Below, piece by piece: positions 23,690 through 39,984 of a stretch of DNA of 64,000 nt. A model generated the notes under the pieces. The model had not been told where the DNA came from. It saw only the letters and a list, made by a program, of their open reading frames with translations, and ran no database searches. Position 1 is the stretch's first letter; each line of letters opens with the position of its first letter. The position numbers and the translations under genes were made by a program. This stretch comes from Homarus americanus (taxonomy: Eukaryota; Arthropoda; Malacostraca; Decapoda; Nephropidae), in assembly GCF_018991925.1 (NCBI RefSeq), contig NW_024735516.1:1574501-1638500 (forward strand), written 5' to 3'.

Positions 23690-24540
23690 ACAGGAGACCG
23701 ACTGTACTTATTTCTTCAAAGCTCTGAAGTCTGCTATTTTCACAAGTAGATTGATAAAATTTCTTAAAAACGAGTGGATTGCTGGTGAAAATACTGATAT
23801 ACTGCAAGATTACATTCCGTATGTTAATTCTGAGGGCAAATGTTATAAATATAGTGCCAATAACAACGCAGACACTATGGTTGCCCTCCACCTACTATCT
23901 AAAAATCAAAATCTTCCAGGAATAAATGTTGTGGTTCGGACTCCTGATGACATTTTAGTCATCTTGGAAATTGAGCACATGTTAAGGACAAAGTCAGTTG
24001 CATCACTGAATTTCATGCCTTTGCTGGTTGCGGCTACACCTGCCGTCTGTTTATTGCATTTTCTGACCTTGGTCATTCTTCTTTCGTTTCTCAGGATATT
24101 TTTCAGTCCTAGAGGAATGTGTAGATGGACTGTATGGATGTATAGGAAAAAATATCAATGAAGCGAGATATAATTTATATTTCCTCAAGTGCAAGCCAAA
24201 ACATGGTGAATCTCCTCTCCATAATATAAGAAGAGCACACACTTCGACTCTACCTCCTTGCCAAAGAGAACTCCAACAGCAAGTCAAAAGGGCAAACCTA
24301 ATAACTCTACTTTGATAAAGAACCAATCTCGGGACCTAATCTTTAATCAAGGCCCAACAGGTCGTGGATGGGTGCTTGAAAACGGAGAGTAGTGTCTCCT
24401 TTGGTATGATGATTATCAAGTATCATCTGAGTTTTAACTTGTGCCGTCTTAGACTTATGTTGAATGTTATTGAAAATGAGTTATCAGATGATATTTATGA
24501 TGTTGCCGATGTTGCCGACCACTATGAAGAAAACTAGCAT
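23690..24540 (+). pseudogene. Relic of uncharacterised multicopy protein family, copy 1
   Basis: The first frame (from about 23,715) reads LIKFLKNEWIAGENTDILQD, NADTMVALHLLSKNQN, INVVVRTPDDILVIL. After a frameshift near 23.96-24.0 kb the next frame reads EFHAFAGCGYTCRLF, DIFQSLEECVDGLYG, INEARYNLYFLKCK and QQQVKRANLITLL. A third piece gives GPTGRGWVLENGE, and the tail has ELSDDIYDVADVADHYEEN. These line up in order with the family also present at 50.9-52.6 kb: FL, then a D-rich strand, FHA..GC, NEAR..L, HVKRA, GW, acidic tail. I know the family as long proteins repeated in many invertebrate genomes, possibly with a PIN/FEN1-like nuclease fold (from memory). Function unknown. This copy is frame-shifted and lacks the N-terminal half. 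Confidence 0.75.
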
Positions 24541-25800
24541 AAATCCAATATTTATTATCTGTCCACCAATACATCTGTTCAAAAGGGTGATTATTTATCT
24601 TGTATTTTCTACTTATGCTATGATGATTTGAAAATTATATTGAATTACAAAACCTGTAATTAGGCGTACATAGGTAGAATTATAGGATAAGTTTTGAATA
24701 TTCTTTATGTTAATGCTTGAAATGCTCAGCGATGTGATTCGTGCTTGTTTATTTTCAAGTTTATACTATGGATGATATGCAAGGTTTATTTAATTAGATA
24801 ACCTGTAATTACTGAGCAGAAAAAAGTAGTTATTCGTTATATTGTTGATTGAAATCAAGATTGCTGGATTCTGTACTGAAATTGTCATAAAATCTCAACA
24901 CACCAACATAGACGTCGTAAGATAGTGAACAAGCAATAATTCTAGTTGAACGCCCTGCCCTCCATTATACGAAACTAGCTTTACGTTTGGTCAGTAACTG
25001 TTGATTAACCTAAACAATGGTGTCCACTCTGGAAAATCTTAAGCTTTAAACGCAGCGGCCAAGACGCTGGCTTTGTGTTTAGTCATTTAATGTTGTCTGA
25101 TCTTAACAATGGGGGCGACTTTGGGCGCCGCCACACCCAAACGCAGTAACGGTAACTCATAAGACTGGCCATTCCTTCCACCCTTTAAACCCAGGGGTCA
25201 AACCTGTTGGTTACTGATGTTGATATAACTCCCCTCCCCCTTGGAAGGACGTCGATTAGGCCGCAGTCGTTCCCAACCTTTTACAGCCAAAGGCCCACTA
25301 CATCTGGTTGAGTTCAGAGCAGTCATGGCACACCCCAATTTTCCTAAGATAGTGTCAGGTTTACAATCATATGCAATCTGATATGTAATTTACATTGATG
25401 CTCAAAGTTCCGGCCATCTTCCTTAATGTTACCACTTGCTGTAAATAAGGCTTCATAGTTTAGGTGTTGTGTCCATAAACTTTTTGCAGTCCTCCCTTAC
25501 CCAATGTTGTGTTATAACTATGACACTATGGGGTATTGACACTATGGTCATGAAGTCATTTATCCTTATATATATGTCTCAGGAATACACCCCCACCCCC
25601 CCAGGATTATGAAACGTATTTCCGGAACACAGCAAATATCCGCCAGACTAAGACTCAACATGACTCTAATCTTATGAATCCATCGTGATCCATTGTACAC
25701 AACAGTTCTCTGGATTAGGTGATCCGGCTGCCACTGTGTGCTAAGTGTTATGTTCATAATTTCCTATCTTAAATCTCTGCCAATTTCGTTAATGTACAGT
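24541..25800. other. No gene recognised
   Basis: AT-rich to mixed. A passage at about 25,265-25,330 (TTCCCAACCTTTTACAGCC then AAAGGCCCACTACATC) resembles dispersed repeats common in animal genomes but cannot be assigned. Confidence 0.4.
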
Positions 25801-25820
25801 TGGCATCACTTAAAACGGTA

Positions 25821-26077
25821 CAATGGCTGGCGTGTTCTGGGAGATGTGGCACCACCGCCCACCAGACAACAGATAGGAGCCAATGGCGTTCTATTTGGTA
25901 ATCTATATTAAAACTATAACCATGCAGGAAACGCGTGCATTCACAGATAGAGGTAGACTGCTTATTCATCATTCTTGGGCTAATTACTATAGCGAGGATA
26001 GTTCTGCCCATTCTGTTAGTTTTACTATGATGTAAACAAACAGTGGTGCCACATCTCACAAAATACGCCAGCCACTG
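25821..26077. mobile_element. Tc1/mariner-type MITE, 257 bp
   Basis: The left end CAATGGCTGGCGTGTTCTGG and the right end read inward, CAGTGGCTGGCGTATTTTGT, continue as an inverted repeat of about 35 bp through GAGATGTGGCACCAC. TA lies directly outside both ends (25,819-25,820 and 26,078-26,079), the target-site duplication of the Tc1/mariner superfamily. The interior has no transposase. Confidence 0.9.
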
Positions 26078-26129
26078 TACCCATAACTGTGTATGTTGTT
26101 AGGAAAATATTTACAAGGGGATTTGTACC

Positions 26130-26470
26130 GGGTGACCCATAAGTACAAACCCATTCTTATATATTGACTCCAACACACATATGCAACTTTTTCTTCCACT
26201 ATACGTCTGAAGACGTTAAATGGAATTACCCATAATTTTTGCACATATGGCACGGGATATATCCTGAGAAGCATAAATGATACGATCTTGCTGGTCATCT
26301 TGTGTGGACGAGTGACATAAACTCCGTCCTTCATAACATTCCCTCATAAAGAACTCACAAGGAGTCAGATCCGGGTATCTTGAGGGCCAAGTTATAAGGC
26401 CATCACGGCCGACCTATTTGTTGGGAACATGATGAACAATTCCGTTCAACGTCTCCTATATCTTGTTCCT
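26130..26470 (-). mobile_element. Mariner/Tc1-like transposase C-terminal relic
   Basis: From about 26,430 downward the minus strand reads IGRDGLITWPSRYPDLTPCE and FFMREC. This matches the IGRGGPI.WPPRSPDLTP.DFFLWG motif that carries the last catalytic acid of many IS630/Tc1/mariner transposases; E stands where D is usual. Further on comes DDQQDRIIYASQDISRAICA and a 5-codon-shifted SGRKSCICVLESIYKNG, parallel to the family's C-terminal helix. CTTATGGGTCACCCG at about 26,130-26,145 may be near the element end. Stops interrupt the frame. The MITE lies about 50 bp further on. Confidence 0.7.
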
Positions 26471-26479
26471 CCTTGGGTT

Positions 26480-29400
26480 TATTTCTGAACTGTGTCTTCC
26501 TTTTGGGGTAGATGTGTCTGTTTAAAAGCACATCTAGAATAAGTAGCTTCCTCATGTCCTCATTCATATACAAAAGTAATGGAATAATGTATGTTGTCAA
26601 CCTTGTTGAAAATATTATAACGACTAGATTCATTAAGTCAAACAACATGTCACAAGTAGGATGGAATTGTGAGTAGCGAGACAGGAAGTAGTGTGCTTGT
26701 ATGACCTCAGTTATGGGGTGTCTGTGTCCTCTGAGACATAAGATTGCATGTAGCGAGACAGAAAATGACCCATTTGGTAACCTGGAGTCTAACTCTTTAG
26801 ACTAAAGGAGTTGTTGTTTATTAATTCTAAGTTAATATTCAGTGTACTAGTCCTTTATTATGACAGTGTAAAAGAAGAAAATAAATTCCTCTCACCTCAG
26901 TGTCTCAGCGTATCTTGTGCGAGAAATAGAGATTTATAGTCTCCTGGAAGCCTGAGGAAATAACACCGTCGGAAGTAATCAACTTGTAGCATTCATGTCG
27001 TACTTCATGTCAGTAACAGTCATAAACAGCGTCACTATGAGCAATTAACAGTATTTGACGTTTCCCTTTATCTCGCAATGACATGGTAATAGAATTTATG
27101 CCAGACTAACCTTTGCCCGTCGTCTCCTAGCAGTAGGGCTCTATTATGACACGGGCATTAGTGGGAAGATAATCCCCAACCAGGCCCTAAAATATCGAGG
27201 CCAAAACAGAGGCAGGTATACCTGTCTGGTGTTACCGTCTGTGATAGTTAATGACGGGTCCATAGAGTTAGTATCCCGACATGTCTTTGATAATTGACGC
27301 CCGACCCACGTAGTCGAAGCCATGGCTGGACTATATCAACCTGTGACTCCAAGCGCATGTAGTTAACTGCTTGAGTAGACTATATTCCCTTGTTTATATT
27401 GCGTGATACCCGTGTGATGGGTCGATTATATCTGTCAGTTATCTTGTCCGTAGCTCCTTGTATTTAAGCTGACTGAATAGTGGTTCTACAAATTACAGGT
27501 AAAGTCTTCGCTCACAATTTGTAGGAAAAGTTGAACTTCAAAATTTAGCTAAGAATACACCTTAAAGTTTCTAACATATCCCTTGCTTTGTCATATAACT
27601 GTATACCTATTCAAGCACTTTAATCCTTAGGGATGACGTTAAAACATTCCTTTGTGATCTCCTAAGGCTGACAGTGCCATACTCCAGGAGAAAACACCAG
27701 CCCCTATGACCACTGCTCAACACTCGCCAAAGTTAAGGTTACAGATGAGACGTGACATGATCCTAAGAGTTATCAGGTATCACGTGATTTATCTCGTGAC
27801 CCGTCAGTGACGTTTAACGGTCTTCACTCAGTCACACCATGGAACTCACTGTGAGCGGGTCCTGACTAAATTGACGGTGATAATTCCATAGAAAATTTTT
27901 CACTGATATCGACTCGTGAACCGGACGACTCATCAAATTTTAAAACCAAACAAGATTTTGTGGACTCAAAGTGTATCCCAAGGTACTGCGCCCCTCTATG
28001 TGTGTGTGTGTTGTGCAAAATATGGATACAAATCCTACTTAGACTTAAAACACAACTGACGTTTTTACCAAACGGAAAATATTTTTATTGCTAAAAATTC
28101 ATATATGGTAGTCATGGCTCCGTGTGTTGAGCTATTAGATCTAAAAATGTCGTCCTGTGTTGAGCGATCACACCACAAGGGACGTTTACAAATTTATTGG
28201 AAGTACAGCACCAAGAGGCAGTTACAGTAGTGCAGCTCCAAACGTTCAGCAACCTCTAACTTTCTCCAATATGCTGGCGCTCTCTTACGTCTGTGTCTCA
28301 CATTTTGGAGCAGTGAGAAGTGCTGGTGCTGTTTTCACCGATAAGTGACTTTTCAAGTGATTGATCGCAGTAAATCACAGTTTGGAATGGCTGTTTGATC
28401 CGTTCGTTAAGTTGTACTATGTCTTTTGAAATTAATCCTCCCTGTGTACGCATCACTAGTCTTGTATGTCTGTTGTTAGCCGGGGAGACTCGTCGCGACA
28501 GAGCTTCAGGACGAGGGTTTGAAACCTGTATCACGACTTTCTTCTCTACTTTATGGACAGACAGTACATAAACGTCGACTGAAATGAGTAAAGTAGATCC
28601 TACGCGGCATATGACAACTAATAAAATTCACGATAAATCGTTGGTATGTTATTGTACATTCATAAACCAGAAGTGGTCGCAAAACTGTTGCAAATCATCC
28701 CTTTTGCTTAAGCAGAGATAAATGGAAATTGCGACTTTAGCGAGCCCATGCTATCAAAGACCAGATTATTCAGTCCTCGGCGTGCCCCAAGCTCCGCAGG
28801 ACCTGGGAGATCAGCGTAGATGACTGCCGTTGGTCTACATCCCACAGGACGACCTCAAAGGGAACAGCCTGATGACTTCTGGGTCAAGCCGTCCCACATG
28901 GGAAACTTCGTGTAGTGAGGAGTTAACCTAGCACTCGGCAACCTTGTCTACCACACTCGAAAACCAGCCAGAGGAGAGTGTTAAGTAATGTCAACCTTCC
29001 TATGACAACAGATGGTGAGATCAACAGGAGCCAAGGAGGAGCAGAGGAAACGTGAAGGCACTTTGCATTCGAATTGAATAAAAAAATAAGAATGGTAATG
29101 AATATATATTCGTCAATGATACATAAATGCAATATTTTTCTAAAGATATAATAGTTTTTATTTTTGATCTGAAACTTAACTTTCCTTTAGATTCAAGTTC
29201 ATATATATTTTTTCACCATTACCTGTTATGTGTTCGTCGTACTATTCTTAATTTGATATTATAATTTTCTCGTCGATTACTTTTGAAATGTGATCCCGAG
29301 TATAAAAAAAACAACACTTAATGTGAGAATTGTGCTGACTTCTTTCTTGGTTATTGTGTTCGACCAAATTTATGAGAACAAATAAGATAATTCGGGTTTG

Positions 29401-30190
29401 AGAGAGAATCGTATGATCTGTCAGTCAGTATTGTATACCTCACTCCTAGAGGTGCCTTTATGGAGGGGTCCGATGAGTATCAAAATGAACACCGCGTCTC
29501 CTGTTGTCTCAGTAGGGAACAAAATATTTGATAAGTTAATTACAAAATGATCAACATCGTGGATCAAGTGGCTTTTATAATGATATAGTTCCCCTCACAT
29601 AAAATATAACACCTCATAGAAAATACCGTCATGGACGCACTTTAAAACAAACAACGATAGCTCTTCTGAAAACAAGGTTAGAAGCAATAAAAATATCTTC
29701 AAGAGAAATATAATTCATGTATAAAGTTAAGGTAATTAAACCTATAGTATATAATAGTGAACCCGATGTACTATTAAAGGTGACACTCTCAGGCATACTT
29801 TGAACTTGTAATAAGATCCAACGTTGTATGAATATCCTCACTGACAACCGACTCATGTGAACCTAAATTCAAGAAAACAGAGTTTGTCTTACCAAACTAC
29901 CAATAATATAAAGTTGTTATTAAAATCAACTTCCTCGTTACTGAAGGCCAGGGAACAACACCGAGTTGGTGTCCTTAGGGGAATCGACTAAAGAATGGAA
30001 AAGCCACTGGTAGGAATTTAATATTCTGTACCTGGTGTTCGGCTCCATTCGACTGTGTGGTGTATGAAGCAATCCTTTTGTATTAGCTTATTTCACTTAC
30101 TGTAAAAGTCATATAGAGGACAGACATACTGCTTTACTTACTGTACATTAAGATTAGGAAGGTGAGCTGCAGATATGAGTCGTAAGATGT
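26480..30190. other. No gene recognised
   Basis: Longest stretch without an identifiable element. A weak tRNA-like passage (TAGCCGGGGAG ... GGGTTTGAAACCTG) occurs at 28,470-28,535. The block at about 28,680-28,930 is GC-richer than its neighbours but has no long open frame. Confidence 0.45.
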
Positions 30191-30191
30191 G

Positions 30192-30260
30192 TTTAGCCCT
30201 GACTTGTGTGTGAGGGTATGTCCCGCTGGGCCATACCCTCACACACAAGTCAGGGCTGAA
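30192..30260. other. Perfect 26-bp hairpin with 11-nt loop
   Basis: The arm at 30,195-30,220 (starting AGCCCTGACT) is exactly complementary to 30,232-30,257. The loop is TCCCGCTGGGC. Counting a U-G pair and two more pairs the stem reaches 29 bp. Confidence 0.97.
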
Positions 30261-31040
30261 GAACATGAGAAACAATCACGGTCACTAGATTTGTTTCCGT
30301 TTTATCCTGGCGTTTGTCTTGTTGACGTATGACAGAACTATGGAGAAAGGATGGTCGATGTTAAACCCACTGTAAGGTTCTGAGGCCTGGTTACGCTGTT
30401 CTCCAATAAGTTGTCCTGAAGGTCACGAGATGAGATGCAAATAGTGTACAGACAGTCTTGGGTAAAATGGTACCCCCATGTCACTGTAGCCATCACTACT
30501 AACAGCGCTACCTTGTAATTGCTGAACAAGTGTCATTTTTTTTTTACATGGATATTTTCTTTTAACTCTATACTGCCCTTACGCCTAATCCTATTTTAAG
30601 TTCATGCCCCCTCGTTCTTAAGCTGTTCCGATATAATTATTTAATGTTTGAGCTCTTGCTTAACTCTGACAGTACTAACTAAATCTCGGTGGAACACAAA
30701 GGCGGGAGGCAGTACGGTTGGACCTATAGGTGGCGTTGACCCAGCTCTAACCCTCCAAAGATGGTGTGTAGATTGTAGAACCTGCCCATGGTCATTGTAG
30801 GGGTGATAATTGATATACAGTGAGTATAAGGAAATTAAAAAAAATGTATGAATTTGCTTATGGAGAGTAGATGTCGCCCATACCTTACTCTGGTAAAAGA
30901 TCAGTCCAACACAGATACCAGAAAAAAAACTCCGATGGAACAGAAAAGTATGGAGTCTGAGTTCACCTTGAGAATGGGAAGAAGTTGTTAACGTACAAAT
31001 CTCTCGGAATTCGAAATCCGGAGGCCCTTTTACCGTTAGA
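30261..31040. other. No gene recognised
   Basis: Unique sequence. The 222-codon minus frame at 30,641-31,309 starts in a GGGA-rich tract and looks like a chance opening. Confidence 0.45.
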
Positions 31041-31044
31041 TGTA

Positions 31045-31314
31045 CAGTTGTGGACAAAATCATTTCAGCAGGGAGTGAATGTTGTAAGCTGTGCCCACCC
31101 CATAAACCTAAAAAAATCAGTTTATGGTGTGGAAAGAAAATTGCAAACTTTTCATCACCACCTCTATGTAACGCTGCCAAGTCTTTACCCTCCCATACAC
31201 CACACCCTTCCCTCCCTCCCTCCCTCCCATCCCCCTCTCTCCCTTCCCCCTCTCTCCCTCCCCCCTCTCTCCCTCCCTGCCTCCCTGCCTGCTGATTCTT
31301 CTTGCCCACAACTG
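31045..31314. mobile_element. Tc1-type short TIR element, 270 bp
   Basis: Left end CAGTTGTGGACAAAATCATT and right end read inward CAGTTGTGGGCAAGAAGAAT form inverted repeats of about 30 bp, roughly three-quarters matched. TA flanks both sides (31,043-31,044 and 31,315-31,316). CAGTTGTGGACAAAA-like ends are typical of Tc1 elements. A polypyrimidine tract of CCCT/CTCT units (31,205-31,300) has grown inside it. Confidence 0.8.
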
Positions 31315-31319
31315 TACAT

Positions 31320-34280
<2,961 letters not shown>

Positions 34281-34282
34281 AA

Positions 34283-34339
34283 GTACATACATACATACAT
34301 ACATACATACATACATACATACATACATGCATACATACA
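34283..34339. repeat. (TACA)n microsatellite
   Basis: About fourteen tetramers with one change; directly adjoins the RT relic. Confidence 0.97.
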
Positions 34340-35030
34340 CGTAAATAATATCACTATAACAGAAGACAGCATTATTAGTAAATATGTTGATGACACGAAA
34401 CTGACAACGTATAATTCTGATGACTATTCGACAGGAGTGCATTTTGACAACGAGAGAAGAGGACTTAGATATATTATGACCTCAACGTATCGAAAAATCT
34501 AAGAGTGAGAAAGACTAATGGGTAATGATTAATGAGGAATGGTGGTTTTGGGGTAAGGAAAAGGTTATGTATTATAACGTAAGTACATATTCTACCACTT
34601 TTATTGAGAATTAGTAAGACCTCACTTGGATTATTCTTTCATTTTTTGGTCACTGTTCTATAAAATGGGTATAATAATATTTTGAAAACACCACTCAATC
34701 AGTCTTGAGTATTAGTAACCTTCCATATATGATAATATGGGAAAGTGAATTAACATTAATTTTTAGACTCATAATGAAGAGAATGAAGTCCAAACACGGA
34801 GGATGTAAAGAAGGTATTAAAATATTATATTAAGACGGAACTCGTGATATTGGATTAGAATTTGCGAAATTCATTGGAGTGAAGGACACGAGTAAACACA
34901 ATTTTGGAAACAGGTTGTGGATAACTGGAATAAATTAACGTAAATGCTACATTGAAAAGATCCAGGCATGTATTTTACAGGTAGTTAAGCGATAATATGA
35001 GAGAGCTGCCTCACAGGGATCAATGGAACT
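34340..35030 (+). mobile_element. LINE RT C-terminal relic (YVDD box to end)
   Basis: Begins just after the tetramer run with IISKYVDDTKLTTYN, the RT motif C (FADDTK in relatives) that carries two catalytic aspartates. Later frames give ELVRPHLDYSFIFWSLFYK (L.RPHLEY...W.P), then GTRDIGLEFAKFI and HNFGNRLWITGINK, matching the terminal RG...L.......R...F..R....WN.LP segment of CR1/L2-type elements. Multiple stops and shifts. No A-rich or simple tail could be identified at the 3' end. Confidence 0.75.
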
Positions 35031-36347
35031 ACTGCAGGTGTCTCAGTTATTCAGTCAGTTACTTGTATCACTATCACTGTGGAGATGATAAACTAGTGAC
35101 CCTGTTTAACTGAAACCTATTTAGCACCACAGTTCCCCAACCGTATTCTTATGAGCCTTACAAAATTTCTTAGCACTGAAGATTATTCTGTCTCTTAGCT
35201 TTGTTGGTCTTTCTTCTAGATTCTCAACTTCCAAGATGCCTGACTCACTTTCCTCATCACACAGTGCCTCGACTACTACCTCACCTGAGCCCCTAATAAT
35301 TTAACAGGCAAATAATTAATGCCGTCCTTGTTTATACAGATATATCCATGTGATGTCTAACTACGTAAAAAGAAAGACACATCTCTGATATCTTTGCAGT
35401 TTGGGGTACACAGTTTATAATGCTGGCACAAAGCTGAACGTGTAAGCTCAAGGATAATTCTCGCAAAAGAACTGAGCACGTCTGGACACTGCGGTGACTC
35501 ACACAACGTCACACAAGCTGGAACTTTTCTTACTCGGGTCATAAACCCCAAAACAAAGGAGAGTTTTTGTCGAAAGTAACAATATTTCTGCAGGCCAAGA
35601 AAGAATATTATGTATCATTAAAAATCTCGACCAAGATATGTTGTTCCTTGGGTTTGGGAGGAGGAGAATTTAAATTTTTTTACTCGTATTCCTCAATGAA
35701 CTGTATTTCTTATTTGCCTTCGTACATATTTATGATGGGTTATGTGGCGGACTGGTGCATTAGTTAAGTCTAGAAGGATAATGCTCAATGAGTTATTATC
35801 GTTTTATGCGTAATAATGGTAACACATAAACCTGACGACTTAACTTAGTATGAATAATGAATTAAAACAAAACTTTGTAATTTAGAGCAGATGTTGAGGT
35901 TTACTGTGTGTGTGTGTGATGCAAATGTAAATAGAGGACATGAATAAGTATAATTATTTATATATTTTGTGTTTCCCACCTCTTCCCCCACGCGCCTGAC
36001 ACTCCACCTTTAAAGTTTCTTCTTCCCTTGATCAACTCCACACACAAGTGGCAGAGGAATAAAGATGACAGGTTCATACGATCTTTTCTTTTTTTACCAC
36101 TTACATATATTATATTGTCCATCGGCAACATTTTGCGTATTACAATAAACAATATTTTTCATCAGAAAATTTTATGTCAGGGGAAAACTGATTGTGTCAG
36201 AAAATATTGTTTACCTCACCATGATATATTTTGTTCATCATCAATTTTTTGAGACTTAGGATAAGTATACTGTACATTATTCAGAAGAGCATATTTTATG
36301 CTTCAAAACACATAAATTTATTTGTATCCAGGCGGTACTTACAAAGT

Positions 36348-36349
<2 letters not shown>
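35031..36349. other. No gene recognised
   Basis: Unique AT-rich sequence. Confidence 0.5.

Positions 36350-36418
<69 letters not shown>
36350..36418. repeat. Compound (CA)n(CT)n microsatellite
   Basis: (CA)n 36,350-36,384 joined to (CT)n 36,385-36,418. Confidence 0.97.
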
Positions 36419-36420
<2 letters not shown>

Positions 36421-36485
36421 TCCTAGTGGCCTCGACACACAACTTAAGCAGCTTAACATTAGAGTCGGCAACCCCAGCCCGGCAG

Positions 36486-37560
36486 GCAGTGTGTGGGTCT
36501 CTCTCTCATTTCACCTCCCTTCCTTGTCTCTTGCTTCCTTCCTCCGTTATTTGAATATCTTTCTTTCGTCCTTTCCTCTCTTTTCCTCTTTATCTCCCCT
36601 TTTTCTCTACCATTTATCTCTTCCAGTTCCCCATCTCTCTCTCTCTCCGTCTCTCTCTTACAATGGGTGATAAGGTACCTGGTGGCGACGTCCACTTCCT
36701 GGGAGTCCCTAATTTTTTCCCTCTTTCTCCTATTCCATTCGTTCCTCTCTTCTCTTAGTTACTTCATCCTTGCTCCTCTTCTCTCAGTTGTTTCATCCTT
36801 GTTCATTCCTCAGTTACTTCATTCTTTGCTCTTTCCTCACTTATTTAACTTTCCTCATTTACTTCATTCTTTGCTTTTTCCTTAGTTTCCTATTGAAGTT
36901 TTTTGTCATTTATCTTTCTTATTTTTTACTTGTCTCTTTATTAATGTTATTGTTATGTGTCTATTACGTTCTTTCCTATTCTTCCTTCATTTCTCTCATG
37001 CCTTCTTTCATCACCCCCTTTCACTTGTAGGTTTCGTTCCCCCTTCTCATTTTCTTCTTTACTCCTTCTTCATCTCCTCCTGCTTTCTCTGCTTCTTCTT
37101 CTTTCTTCTTGATCTTATCTCCTTCTTTCCCTCATTCAATCCTCTCTTCCCCCTCTCTTCATTCTAGCCATCTCTCTCTCTCTCCTCTTCCTCTCTTCAT
37201 TCTATCATTCCTTCCTTCCTCTCCTACTCCTCTTCTATTCATTTCATCCATCGTCTTCCCTCTCTTCCTCCTCCTGTCTTCATTCTAACATTCTTCCTAC
37301 CTCTCACCCTTCTCCTCCTCCTCCCCCTCCTCCTCTCTTCATTCTAAAATTCTTCCTCCCTCTCCTCCTCCTCCTCCTTTCATTCTAACCTTGTTCCTCC
37401 CCTCTCTCCTCCTCCTCCTCCCCTCAATTTAACATTCTTTTGCCCTCTCCTCCTCCTCCTTCCTCTTCTCATCAGTCGATCCTACATTCCTCCTCCTCCT
37501 CCTCCTCCTCTCATCATTCCATCCTTCATTCCTCCCTCTCCTTCTGCTCTCCCATCATGT
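36486..37560. repeat. Pyrimidine-rich tract with decayed 50-60 bp units
   Basis: Over 1 kb is almost purine-free on +. From 37,120 the block CTCTTCATTCTAACATTCTT followed by CCTCCCTCTCCTCCTCC recurs about six times. Open frames here are artefacts of composition. Confidence 0.85.
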
Positions 37561-37642
37561 CCCCTTCAGGGCCTACCAACCATATTACCATGGAAATGTT
37601 GGCACATATTCAGTTCACTGTTATACTAGTTGCCGGGATTAT

Positions 37643-37783
<141 letters not shown>

Positions 37784-37784
37784 T

Positions 37785-38330
37785 TTGTGATACCGAGGAA
37801 CTTGGTAGAATCCACAACCTAGAGTGTGTTGGGGCCCAATGTGCTGGAGGGAGGTGGTATACATGGTCGGGGGAAAAATTACGTGCATAACCATAGTCTT
37901 GGTATGGTTGATGATGACGTAGTTAATGGTGGACTAATCTTGAAGACTGTTCAGTATATAATCAAGGATACTGTAGTCGGGAGCGGAGTTGTTCACACTG
38001 ATGCCAAAGGTGTAGTCTTCGACATACTTCCAGCGAACGGGAGTATCTTTCAGGGCATCGTTAATAAGGATGAGGAAGCAGAGTGGTCCCATCCTAGTGC
38101 CTTGGGGAACACCGCAAGTGCGTGACTAAAAGGTGGAGGCAGCCCCCATGGAAGCATTCTGTCTGGGGTCAGTCGCCAAGAAAATTTGCTGGTCGTGGTA
38201 TGAGACTTCTCTGAACCCCAAGGTCAATTGCTTAAGAAGCCAGCGGCAATATTTAGGATTTTATCGAGTGGCGGCCATACAGTATTAGAGTATAATCCAT
38301 CGTTACGTCGTTATGAGATATAAAATAATA
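37785..38330 (-). mobile_element. LINE RT palm relic ending in (AC)n
   Basis: From 38,240 downward: EVSYHDQQIFLATDPRQNAS, CGVPQGTRMGPLCFLILIND (RT motif B), RWKYVEDYTFGISVNNSAPD (motif C region, second aspartate box altered to VED), [30 protein letters not shown], or in another frame [10 protein letters not shown]. The sequence then becomes (AC)n. The INHTKT..MH and LGVT segments overlap the copy at 12.17 kb and agree with it, so both belong to one family. This copy retains the part missing there and lacks the 3' part. Confidence 0.85.
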
Positions 38331-39258
<928 letters not shown>

Positions 39259-39984
39259 TGTAGTTAGGAGAGACAGCAACCAGACAACGAAGTAAAAGGC
39301 CAACTTGGGAACCACATCAATTCCCCCATGGACACTCTCCGGTTCCTAAGCCATACAGCAAAAAAAAAAAAAAAAATAAATCCCAAGGCACATTGGCAAA
39401 AAGTTGAGAGTCTGAGGAATTACAACTTTTTGTTTCTGGAGAAAATCCCCTCATGACTCGATATCCCATCATCCAGTTTCTAAGAACTCCATTACCCCAC
39501 TTTGACCTTTTGAAATCATTTGCTGTTGCACACTAACGTTTCTGTACTATGTATTAGTCCAGATTTTCAGAGATATATCGTTTATTTTTTTTCCTTTAAA
39601 TGGAAATAGGTGAACGTGTCTACTTACGATAGTCTCTCAGTGCAAATTGGATACCATTTTGATGCCTACCATAGTGACAAAACTAATGAGGACCCCTTAG
39701 CAGTGTCTACATCTTCTCCAGTTTAGAAAGAAAATTTAAAACACAGACCATTCAGGATACACACGCAATATCGTAAATACGTGGGGAAAATAACATTTGT
39801 TTTACGCATGGTATCAGGTTTAACCAGACAGGTCTTACCTTCACACAGAAGACTTGTTATTAAAACTACTACAAAAAAACTGCCTCAAGACTTTAACAAT
39901 AAGTCACTAGCCTATGGCACTTTCCTGTCTTTGTGGTGTACCTGTACGCACACATGTGTACGTGTAAGTGAGTGTGTATGTGTG
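39259..39984. other. No gene recognised
   Basis: Unique sequence with an A-run at 39,359-39,376. Confidence 0.5.

Noticed and set aside
30641..31309. 222-codon minus frame with Gly/Arg/Glu-rich start
   Set aside because: The start lies in the polypyrimidine tract inside a TIR element and no motif follows.
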